NCBI GenBank assembly: GCA_016187325.1
Contig: JACPJY010000199.1
Location: 1-16,016 of the forward strand
DNA from: Rhodospirillales bacterium
GTDB lineage: Bacteria > Pseudomonadota > Alphaproteobacteria > Rhodospirillales > Casp-alpha2
DNA length: 16,016 nucleotides
Direction: 5' to 3'
A program made the translations under genes and the position numbers. The notes beneath the pieces are model-generated. The model was not told where the DNA came from. It did no database searches and saw only the letters and a program-made list of their open reading frames with translations. This document shows, in pieces, positions 7,436 through 13,482 of the stretch. Each line of letters begins with the position of its first letter. The stretch's first letter is position 1.

Positions 7436-7511
7436 TCTCTCCGGCGGCTGCCTGTGCGGCGGCTATCGCTACCAGAGCTCTGCAAAAACGCATTTCTCCA
7501 TGATCTGCTGA
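7425..7511 (+). pseudogene. GFA/CENP-V family gene remnant, N-terminus only
   Basis: Twenty-eight codons read MARNLSGGCLCGGYRYQSSA and then KTHFSMIC before TGA at 7509. GGCLCG-x-x-RY near the start and FSxICHCxxCQ further on are hallmarks of the GFA (glutathione-dependent formaldehyde-activating enzyme-like) family. Here the frame stops after the Cys of the second motif, so most zinc ligands and the whole core are missing. The start overlaps the tfoX-like gene by 11 bases, as expected for the last gene of the operon. Beyond the stop no further GFA sequence was recognised; AT-rich DNA begins. The gene was probably truncated by a deletion or insertion at this point. Confidence 0.7.
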
Positions 7512-7562
7512 GAACTATCCATTTAGAGATCAGCGAAGAAATTGCTTGATCGGCTTATGATC
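7502..7562. other. Cluster of four GATC sites
   Basis: GATC occurs at 7502, 7528, 7548 and 7559, that is four times in 61 bases, where about one in 256 is expected by chance in balanced DNA. It lies in the AT-rich scar upstream of the gene for a SeqA-N-like/RAMA protein. Function is not shown. Confidence 0.35.
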
Positions 7563-7568
7563 TTATTT

Positions 7569-7590
7569 TATCTATCTATTTATCTATCTA
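7569..7590. repeat. TATC tetranucleotide repeat
   Basis: Two TATC units, one TATT and two more TATC units form a short microsatellite in an AT-rich stretch (about 7512-7615) very unlike the surrounding GC-rich DNA. Such a tract could vary in length. It lies 50 bases before the next gene, where promoter spacing might be affected. Confidence 0.75.
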
Positions 7591-7639
7591 CTATAAAGAC
7601 CAGTTTTCCGCCGTTTTGACCGGCTCCGGAGGCCCCACC

Positions 7640-8257
7640 ATGCCCCCTTCCCTCGACGTTTCCCCCGAAGTGCTGGAGCGGTTGCGCGCCCTTGGCAGAG
7701 AGGGCATTCGGAGCGCCGACCAGGTGCTCAGGCTGCTGCTCGGCCTACCGGAAGCGACGCCCGCCGGCGGCGCGTCCGACGCCGCGCCCAAAAGCGAACA
7801 AGCGTTCGAGGACACCACCTACGGCGTCCGCTTCCCGGAAGGCTTCGAGATTTTCCGCACCTACAAGGGCCGGCCGTACCGTGCCCGCGCCGAGGGCGGC
7901 CGCTGGCGGCTGGACGCCGACGGCCGCGCCTACGACAGCCTCAACCAGTTGAGCCAAGCGGTCATCGACGGCAACGAGAACGCCTGGATGTTCTGGTTGT
8001 TCCGCGGCCCCGACGGGCGGCCGCGGCGGATCGCCGAGCTGCGCGACCCGGCCCAGGTGCAGCGCCGGCCACGGCGGCGCCGCGCCTCTATTATCGCAAC
8101 GCCGGCGCGGTCGTTGTCGATACCGGCCCAGCCGGAACCGGTTGCATCGCCGACGCCGGTCATGTCGCCCGCGCCCATGCCCACGACGACGCCCGCCGGC
8201 ATGGCCTGGCAACCGCGGCCGGCGCCGCTGACGCCGACCCGCCCGCCGCGTCGCTGA
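7640..8257 (+). CDS. Putative DNA-binding protein: RHH (SeqA-N-like) plus RAMA-like domain
   Basis: No named function is known for this 205-residue protein. Residues 5-37 (LDVSPEVLERLRALGREG, then IRSADQVLRLLLGLP) fit a ribbon-helix-helix unit of the kind at the N-terminus of SeqA: one short strand followed by two helices, the second with hydrophobic LRLLL. Residues about 64-122 resemble the RAMA domain found next to DNA methylases and restriction systems: FRTYKGRPYRARAEGGRWRL, then GRAYDSLNQLSQAV and NAWMFWLF. RAMA domains are predicted to recognise modified DNA. The tail (about 140-205) is basic, then Pro/Ala/Thr-rich and probably disordered. The ATG at 7640 has GGAGG at 7628-7632, seven bases upstream. 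Inference: a DNA-binding protein that senses sequence or methylation state. The domain calls are by eye and need a profile search. Confidence 0.7.
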   Translation: MPPSLDVSPEVLERLRALGREGIRSADQVLRLLLGLPEATPAGGASDAAPKSEQAFEDTTYGVRFPEGFEIFRTYKGRPYRARAEGGRWRLDADGRAYDSLNQLSQAVIDGNENAWMFWLFRGPDGRPRRIAELRDPAQVQRRPRRRRASIIATPARSLSIPAQPEPVASPTPVMSPAPMPTTTPAGMAWQPRPAPLTPTRPPRR

Positions 8258-8276
8258 GCACCGTCTTGCCGACCGC

Positions 8277-8302
8277 CGCCGCCGGTGCTACCACCGGCGG
8301 CG
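8277..8302 (+). promoter_or_regulatory. Strong hairpin abutting the GST start codon
   Basis: CGCCGCCGGTG at 8277-8287 and CACCGGCGGCG at 8292-8302 are perfect 11-base inverted arms around the tetraloop CTAC. The last base of the stem touches the ATG at 8303. There is no T-run after it, so it is not a normal intrinsic terminator. It would occlude the ribosome-binding region if formed in the mRNA. Confidence 0.55.
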
Positions 8303-8908
8303 ATGCTCAGGCTTTACGACTTTCTCGAATCGGGAAACGGCTACAAGGTGCGGCTGCTGCTCCACCAGTTGCAGCGGCCGTTCGAGCGCATCCAGCTCGA
8401 CATTTACAACGGCGCCAGCCGCACGCCGGAGTTCCTGAGCAAGAACCCCAACGGCCGCATCCCGGCGCTCGAACTCGAGGACGGCAGTTACCTCTGGGAA
8501 TCGAACGCCATCATCTGGTATCTCGCCGACGGCACCCCGTTCCTACCGTCGAAGCCGCTCGACCGGGCGCGGGCGCTGCAATGGATGTGCTTCGAGCAGT
8601 ACAGCCATGAGCCCAACATCGCCACCGTCCGCTCGTGGGTCATGCACCCGAAGGACACCGAGGACCGCCGGGTGATGATGCCGATCAAGCGCGAGTTCGG
8701 CTACGCGGCCTTGAAGGTGATGGAGGGGCACCTGAAGGACCGCGACTTCTTCGTCGGCGGCGCGTACTCGATCGCCGACATCGCGCTCTACGCCTACACC
8801 CACGTCGCCCACGAGGGCGGCTTCGATCTCAAATCCTACAAGGCGGTCAACGCCTGGCTGAAGCGGGTCGCCGGGCAGCCGCGCCACATCCCGATCACCA
8901 AGGGGTAA
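8303..8908 (+). CDS. Glutathione S-transferase family protein
   Basis: This 201-residue cytosolic protein has the two-domain GST fold. The thioredoxin-like N-terminal domain (about 1-77) starts MLRLYDFLESGNGYKVRLLL, where Ser at residue 10 could activate glutathione, and contains NPNGRIPALELEDG followed by ESNAI at 66-70, the glutathione gamma-glutamyl contact. The helical C-terminal domain ends with FFVGGAYSIADIALYAYTHV, which holds the N-capping SIAD motif needed for folding. The closest type is a beta/theta-like bacterial GST; the substrate is unknown. The ATG at 8303 is taken because the fold begins there; GTG at 8285 would add six residues. No clear ribosome site exists; a strong hairpin immediately precedes the start. 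It converges with msrB, with seven bases between stops. Confidence 0.88.
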   Translation: MLRLYDFLESGNGYKVRLLLHQLQRPFERIQLDIYNGASRTPEFLSKNPNGRIPALELEDGSYLWESNAIIWYLADGTPFLPSKPLDRARALQWMCFEQYSHEPNIATVRSWVMHPKDTEDRRVMMPIKREFGYAALKVMEGHLKDRDFFVGGAYSIADIALYAYTHVAHEGGFDLKSYKAVNAWLKRVAGQPRHIPITKG

Positions 8909-8915
8909 GCGGCAG

Positions 8916-9332
8916 CTACTTCTTCTTCTCGCCCGTTTCGCCTTCCGGCATCAGCTTCAGCGACGCTGAATTGATGCAGTAGCGGTGCCCGGTCGGCGGC
9001 GGCCCGTCGTCGAACACGTGACCGAGGTGCGCATCGCAGCGCGCGCACAGCACCTCGGTGCGGCGCATGAACAGGCTGAAGTCGCCGTGCTCGGCCACCG
9101 CGTCCTCGCTGATCGGCTTCCAATAGCTGGGCCAGCCGGTGCCGGAATCGAACTTGGTCCGCGACGAGAACAGCGGCTGCCCGCAGCACACGCAAGCGTA
9201 GGTGCCGGGGGCTTTGCTGTCGTGGTATTCGCCGGTGAACGGGCTCTCGGTTCCCTTGCGGCGGGTGACGTCGTACTGTTGTGGCGTCAGCTGCGCCTTC
9301 CATTCGGCTTCGGTCTTCCTGATCTTTTCCAT
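8916..9332 (-). CDS. msrB: Peptide-methionine (R)-S-oxide reductase
   Basis: MsrB reduces the R-epimer of methionine sulfoxide in oxidised proteins, with thioredoxin as electron donor. All key elements are present in the 138 residues: zinc ligands Cys47 and Cys50 (CVCC) and Cys96 and Cys99 (CARC), the substrate loop GTGWPSY near 64-70, GHVFDDGP near 104-111, and the catalytic Cys119 in RYCINSASL. Length is normal for a single-domain enzyme and no signal peptide is seen, so it is cytoplasmic. The start at 9332 gives the usual MsrB N-terminus (MEKIRKTEAEWKAQL) and has a GGGAG-type ribosome site; an open extension upstream to 9425 lacks family similarity. It lies 116 bases downstream of the DUF2059 gene on the same strand and may share its message. 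Confidence 0.95.
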   Translation of the reverse strand: MEKIRKTEAEWKAQLTPQQYDVTRRKGTESPFTGEYHDSKAPGTYACVCCGQPLFSSRTKFDSGTGWPSYWKPISEDAVAEHGDFSLFMRRTEVLCARCDAHLGHVFDDGPPPTGHRYCINSASLKLMPEGETGEKKK

Positions 9333-9448
9333 GGTCGGGATCTCCCGTTCGATTGCCGAATACATGGCACGGCCGCTGCCGTCGCGCCAGAGGGCGGCCC
9401 GATCACTTTTTCTTGCGCTTTCCATTACCGGCGCCCCTGCAGCGCATT

Positions 9449-9958
9449 CTAGATTTTCACGTCAAGACCTTCCGCCTTCCAACGTTCCTGGCTGCGCTGG
9501 ATGACTTTCGGCATAATGGATTCGCTCCACTTCTGTCCCGCGATCATCGACTCCTGGAAAATCTGCGGCAACGTCGTTATCGCCTTCTGCCCCGCCTTGG
9601 TCCTGTAGAACGCGGTGATTTCCCTGATTTCCTCAAGCGTGAAATGGCGGTCATAGATCATGGCCGTATCGAGAATCCAACGGCCGACATTTTCGTTTGC
9701 CGTGAAGGTGCGGTTGGTCTCTTCGGCGAGGATTTCGAGCACCCGCTTCGGCACTCCCGGATTGGACCGCTTGATGATGTCGGACATCATGGCCGTAATT
9801 TGCGGGATCATGGCTTTCAAAGAATTGAGGGCACCCGATACGCCGATGAGCTCGATGATCGCCTTCTGCTTCTCGGGGTCGACGGCGTGAACCGTCGAGA
9901 AAGGCATGAATAAGAGCCAGCCTCCCACAAACACCGGCAGAATTTTTCGCAATATCAT
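9449..9958 (-). CDS. Secreted DUF2059-domain protein
   Basis: This 169-residue protein is exported: residues 1-25 form a signal peptide with basic MILRK, hydrophobic ILPVFVGGWLLFMPF and a likely cleavage after VHA. The mature part is all-helical. The DUF2059 region lies in its second half, with FTLEEIREITAFYRTKAGQK at about residues 105-124, the family hallmark, followed by a Leu/Pro-Gln segment. Function is unknown; family members are small periplasmic proteins. The start has GGGAG six to seven bases upstream on the minus strand. msrB follows on the same strand. The base composition is more moderate than that of the neighbouring dehydrogenase genes. Confidence 0.85.
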   Translation of the reverse strand: MILRKILPVFVGGWLLFMPFSTVHAVDPEKQKAIIELIGVSGALNSLKAMIPQITAMMSDIIKRSNPGVPKRVLEILAEETNRTFTANENVGRWILDTAMIYDRHFTLEEIREITAFYRTKAGQKAITTLPQIFQESMIAGQKWSESIMPKVIQRSQERWKAEGLDVKI

Positions 9959-9988
9959 GCGACGCTCCCACTTTGAAATTGAACGCGG

Positions 9989-10028
9989 CGAGATCGACTA
10001 TAACGCGTAATTCTGGTCGGCGATCTCG
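9989..10028. promoter_or_regulatory. Inverted repeat upstream of the DUF2059 gene
   Basis: CGAGATCG at 9989-9996 and CGATCTCG at 10021-10028 are exact inverted eight-base copies 24 bases apart. On the minus strand they flank TATAGT, a possible -10 box for the gene starting at 9958. No clear -35 box was found. Confidence 0.3.
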
Positions 10029-10096
10029 TCTTAAAAGATTATCCCAGGAAGCGGCTTGGTTGAAAGCGCCGCGGCGACCTCGCCTCCATGGCGGGA

Positions 10097-11350
10097 TTAG
10101 CGGCGCTTTCGGGGCTTGCCGGCCTTGCCGCCTCCACTGCCGTCCGTCGCCTTGACGTAGCCGTCGCGGGTCTGCGGCAGCTTGCGGCTCAGGATCTGCG
10201 AGGCGACGACGGTGCGCAGTATCTGCGCCGTGCCGCCGCCGATGGTGAACATGCGCGCGTCGCGGACCATGCGCTCCAGCGGCATGTTGCGCGAGTAGCC
10301 GGCGGCGCCGAACACCTGCAGCGCGTCGTTAGTGACGCGGATCGCCGTCTCGGAGGCCATGATCTTGGCCCGCGCCGCTTCCGTGATGTCGGGGAAGCCG
10401 CCGTTGGCGACCGCGCCGGCGGCGGCCTTGTGGATCAACAGCCGCGCCGCCTCGATGCCGGTCGACATGTCGACCAGCATCCATTGCAGGCCCTGGAACT
10501 CGCAGATCGGCCGGCCGAACTGCTGGCGCGTCTGGGAATAATCCAGCGCCAGCTCGTAAGCGCCTTGCGCGATGCCGAGCGCGACCGTCGCCGCGCCCAC
10601 GCGTTGCGCGTTATAGGCGTTCATCAGCCCGGCGAAGCCGCGCTTCAAGCCGGTAGTCGGGATCACCGCCATGTCGGCGGGTATTTCCAGGTCCTCGAAC
10701 ACGATCTCGGTCTCCGGAATGCCGCGCAAGCCCATCGCCGGCTCGCGGCGGCCGATACGCAAGCCCTTCGGCGCGATGCCGTTCGCCGGGTCGCGCACGC
10801 AGACGAAGCCGGCAATGCCCTGCTCCTTGTTGCCCTCGAACACGCGGGCGAAGATCAGGTGCAGCTTCGAGACGCCGCCGCCGGTGATCCAGTGCTTGGC
10901 GCCGTTGAGGATGTAGCGGTCGCCCTTCCGGTCGGCGCGGGTGGTCATCTCGGAAGCGGCGCTGCCGGCGCCCGGCTCGGTGATGCAGATGGCCGGCTTG
11001 TCGCCGGCCAGCACCAGCGCGGCGGCGAACTTCTTCTGCGCCTGCGAGCCGTACTTCATGATGGCGCCGATGGCGCCCATGCTGCCCTCGACGACGATGC
11101 GCCCAGTCACCCCGCACACCTTCGCCATCTCCTCGATCACCAGGCAGGCGTCGAGATAGCCGAGCCCCGGCCCGCCGTAGGCCTCGGGGATGGTCATGCC
11201 CATAAAGCCGGCCTTGGTCAGCGCCGCGACGTTGTCCCACGGGTACTGTTCCGAGCGGTCGATTTCGGCGGCGCGCGGCCGGATCACCTTGTCGGCGAGC
11301 CGCCGCGCCGCGCTTCTGAGCTGGATCTGGGTCTCCGTGAGCTCGAACAT
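10097..11350 (-). CDS. Acyl-CoA dehydrogenase-fold protein, 3-sulfinopropanoyl-CoA desulfinase-like
   Basis: This 417-residue flavoprotein has the acyl-CoA dehydrogenase fold: an N-terminal helical domain, a central beta domain with ICITEPGAGSAASEMTTRAD and HWITGGGVSK, and a C-terminal helical domain ending in VRDARMFTIGGGTAQILRTV. The catalytic base is missing from both known places: the MCAD-type site (IYEGT) reads IGGGT with Gly372, and the isovaleryl-CoA type site reads NAQR with Gln249. Arg84 is present in VTGR. This combination (no Glu, Arg84, Gln near 246) is what I recall for the 3-sulfinopropanoyl-CoA desulfinase of Advenella, which splits 3-sulfinopropanoyl-CoA into propanoyl-CoA and sulfite. 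The desulfinase call is therefore likely but unproven; a generic acyl-CoA dehydrogenase annotation is the fallback. The tail is Gly/Lys/Arg-rich. The start at 11350 fits the usual MFELTETQ N-terminus. It diverges from the dioxygenase gene with an 81-base gap. Confidence 0.85.
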   Translation of the reverse strand: MFELTETQIQLRSAARRLADKVIRPRAAEIDRSEQYPWDNVAALTKAGFMGMTIPEAYGGPGLGYLDACLVIEEMAKVCGVTGRIVVEGSMGAIGAIMKYGSQAQKKFAAALVLAGDKPAICITEPGAGSAASEMTTRADRKGDRYILNGAKHWITGGGVSKLHLIFARVFEGNKEQGIAGFVCVRDPANGIAPKGLRIGRREPAMGLRGIPETEIVFEDLEIPADMAVIPTTGLKRGFAGLMNAYNAQRVGAATVALGIAQGAYELALDYSQTRQQFGRPICEFQGLQWMLVDMSTGIEAARLLIHKAAAGAVANGGFPDITEAARAKIMASETAIRVTNDALQVFGAAGYSRNMPLERMVRDARMFTIGGGTAQILRTVVASQILSRKLPQTRDGYVKATDGSGGGKAGKPRKRR

Positions 11351-11431
11351 GGGGCCGCCGCCTTTCAACGGTCGGAAACAGACGGGCGGGCGCGCTTTTT
11401 GCCTCCCCGCCGATGGTGTAGAAGAAGTCGC

Positions 11432-12298
11432 ATGGACTTCACGGTCAAGCCCCTATCGCCGTCGCTCGCCGCCGAGATCACCGGCCTGGATCTGACGCAG
11501 CCGCTCGGCGCCAACGTCATCGGTGCCGTGCGCCAGGCCTGGCTTGACGCCGGCGGGCTCGTCGTGATCCGCAGCCAGAAGCTGACCACCGCGCATCACA
11601 TCGCCTTCAGCCGCCAGTTCGGGCCGTTGTTCGGGGCGCCCGGACAGCCGCCGCTGCAGGACACGGTCAGCCGCTACCTGCACCCCGAGCACCCGGAAAT
11701 CTACCGCGTCTCCAACAAGGTCGAGGGTGGCGTGGCGATGGGCCGGGCGCGCGCCGGCACTTATTGGCATTCCGACGTGTCGTTCCGCGACCGCCCCGCC
11801 GCCGCCTCGATCCTCAACGCCATCGAGATCCCGGCGGTCGGCGGCGACACCTTGTTCGCCGACATGGCGCAGGCCTACGCGGCGCTGTCGGACACCATGA
11901 AGAAGACGCTCGCGCCGTTGCGCGCCGTCCACGACTTCGCCGTCGCCGCAGCCAGCCAGTATGCGAAGCCGATCGTCGTCGAGAAAGACCTCGAGGGCGG
12001 CAATCGCAGCGTCCATCCGGTGGTCCGCACCCACGCCGAAACGGGGCGCAAGAGCCTTTACGTCAACCCCGGCTTCACCTCGCACCTGGAAGGCTTCGCC
12101 GCCGCCGAGAGCAGGGCGATCCTGGATTACCTCTATGCCCACGCCACGCGCCCCGAGTTCGTCTACCGTTACCGCTGGCAACGGGGCGACGTGGTGATCT
12201 GGGACAATCGCTCGCTGATGCACTACGCGGTCGCCGATTACGGCGACGAACCCCGCTACATGGAACGCACCACCGTCATCGGCGAACGGCCGCAATAA
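11432..12298 (+). CDS. TauD/TfdA-family 2-oxoglutarate-dependent dioxygenase
   Basis: This 288-residue non-haem iron enzyme hydroxylates a substrate with O2 and 2-oxoglutarate, giving succinate and CO2; family members release sulfite from taurine and other sulfonates or cleave aryloxyacids. The iron ligands are His113 and Asp115 in YWHSDVSF and His264 in NRSLMHYAV. Arg275 and Arg279 follow at the +11 and +15 spacing found in TauD, where they hold 2-oxoglutarate and the substrate. Length matches the family. The substrate cannot be read from the sequence. The ATG at 11432 has a GAAGAAG ribosome site; the open frame extending upstream is antisense to the neighbouring gene and was discarded. The Ldh2-family gene follows after 56 bases, and the desulfinase-like gene is divergent, so sulfonate metabolism is plausible. 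Confidence 0.9.
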   Translation: MDFTVKPLSPSLAAEITGLDLTQPLGANVIGAVRQAWLDAGGLVVIRSQKLTTAHHIAFSRQFGPLFGAPGQPPLQDTVSRYLHPEHPEIYRVSNKVEGGVAMGRARAGTYWHSDVSFRDRPAAASILNAIEIPAVGGDTLFADMAQAYAALSDTMKKTLAPLRAVHDFAVAAASQYAKPIVVEKDLEGGNRSVHPVVRTHAETGRKSLYVNPGFTSHLEGFAAAESRAILDYLYAHATRPEFVYRYRWQRGDVVIWDNRSLMHYAVADYGDEPRYMERTTVIGERPQ

Positions 12299-12354
12299 CA
12301 CCGGCCGCGCCATCCCGAAACATTCGTCACCACACCGCGCCCGAGGGCCGCCCC

Positions 12355-13383
12355 ATGGCCGAGACCACCACCGTAACCGTCGAACGCTTGCAGCAACTGT
12401 CGACCGCGGCGCTTGCTACCGTCGGCGTGCCGGACGAGGACGCCGCCGCCGTCACCCGCGTCCTTGTCGAAGCCGACATGATGGGCCTTGCCACTCACGG
12501 CGTCATCCGACTTACCCCCTACACGACCCGCATCCGCATGGGCGGCGTCAAGGCGAAGCCGCGCGTCACGGTCGACCAACGTGCGCCGTCCCTGGCCGTG
12601 GTCGACGGTGATAACGGCCTCGGCCCGGTGATCGGCACGCGCGCGCTCAAGGCGGCGATGGCGATGGCGGCTGCCACCGGCATCGCCTACGTCGGTTGCC
12701 GCAATTCTAACCACTTCGGCGCCATGATGCCCTACGCCCTCACCGCCTGCGACGCCGGCTTCGTGATGATCGCCGCCACCAATGCCGGCCCGACCATGCC
12801 GCCGTGGGGCGGCGCCGAGGCCCGGATCGGCAACAACCCGCTGTGCGTGGCAGCGCCGATGCCGGGCGGCCCGCATTTCATCCTCGACATGGCGATGAGC
12901 GTCGCCGCCCGCGGCAAGATCCGCATCGCCGAGCGCAACAAGACGCCGATCCCCGAAGGCTGGGCGGTCGACAAAGACGGCCGCCCGACCACCGATCCGG
13001 TGGCGGCGATGAGAGGGTTCCTGGTGCCGTTCGGCGGCCATAAGGGATCGGGGCTATCCCTGGCGGTCGATATCCTGGCCGGCGTCGTCACCGGCGCCGG
13101 GTTCCTGACCGGCATCGCATCGTGGACCGAGCAGCCCAAGGAGCCGCAGCGGGCCGGGCACTTTTTCCTGCTGATCGACCCGGCGCGGCTGACCGGCGCC
13201 GGCGCCTTCGCCGAGTCGATGGCGCGGTTCCGGGAGATCATCCATTCGACGCGCGCCGCCGACCCGGCGGCACCGGTGCTGATCCCCGGCCAACGGGAGC
13301 AGGAGCGCCGGCGGGCGGCCTTGGAATCCGGCGTCGCCGTGCCGGCCGACCTGCTCGCCGAGGTCGAGGCGCTCGGCCGCTAG
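12355..13383 (+). CDS. Ldh2-family (malate/L-lactate/sulfolactate) dehydrogenase
   Basis: This protein of 342 residues belongs to the MDH2/Ldh2 family of NAD(P)-dependent dehydrogenases, which is unrelated to ordinary Rossmann lactate dehydrogenases and includes malate, sulfolactate (ComC), ureidoglycolate and diketogulonate enzymes. Family motifs are ATHGVIRLTPY near residue 46, GCRNSNHFGAMMPYA near 120 with the catalytic His, GGAEARIGNNPLC near 155, AARGKIRIAERNKTPIPEGW near 184, and GGHKGSGLSLAVDILAGV near 227. The sequence does not fix the substrate. The ATG at 12355 gives the standard N-terminus; the in-frame extension to 11764 lies inside the dioxygenase gene. Its likely 2-oxo or 2-hydroxy acid substrate could link to the TauD-like enzyme, with sulfolactate as an attractive but untested option. 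Confidence 0.88.
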   Translation: MAETTTVTVERLQQLSTAALATVGVPDEDAAAVTRVLVEADMMGLATHGVIRLTPYTTRIRMGGVKAKPRVTVDQRAPSLAVVDGDNGLGPVIGTRALKAAMAMAAATGIAYVGCRNSNHFGAMMPYALTACDAGFVMIAATNAGPTMPPWGGAEARIGNNPLCVAAPMPGGPHFILDMAMSVAARGKIRIAERNKTPIPEGWAVDKDGRPTTDPVAAMRGFLVPFGGHKGSGLSLAVDILAGVVTGAGFLTGIASWTEQPKEPQRAGHFFLLIDPARLTGAGAFAESMARFREIIHSTRAADPAAPVLIPGQREQERRRAALESGVAVPADLLAEVEALGR

Positions 13384-13403
13384 GCGAGGCGCAAAATCCC
13401 CAA

Positions 13404-13421
13404 GATTCCGCACGCGGAATC
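13404..13421. promoter_or_regulatory. 18-bp palindrome with two GANTC sites upstream of the ADH gene
   Basis: GATTCCGC at 13404-13411 and GCGGAATC at 13414-13421 are exact inverted copies two bases apart. GATTC and GAATC are both CcrM-type GANTC methylation sites, one in each arm. CATAGT at 13425-13430 is a weak -10 candidate. It could be an operator or a hairpin ending the preceding gene; no T-run follows. Confidence 0.5.
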
Positions 13422-13482
13422 GGGCATAGTTGAAAAAATGCCGGCAACCGCCATCGTCGGCCCGGCGAACGGGGAGGACACC

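Noticed and set aside
5660..7640. Direct repeats of the tRNA-Gln 3' end as attachment sites around the lower-GC cassette
   Set aside because: Only a weak GGCCCCACC-like match was seen near 7631; no convincing repeat and no integrase gene.
10088..11431. In-frame upstream extension of the TauD-like gene
   Set aside because: It is entirely antisense to the acyl-CoA dehydrogenase-fold gene and has no dioxygenase similarity.
11764..12354. In-frame upstream extension of the Ldh2-family gene
   Set aside because: It lies inside the dioxygenase coding region in another frame; the family N-terminus begins at 12355.
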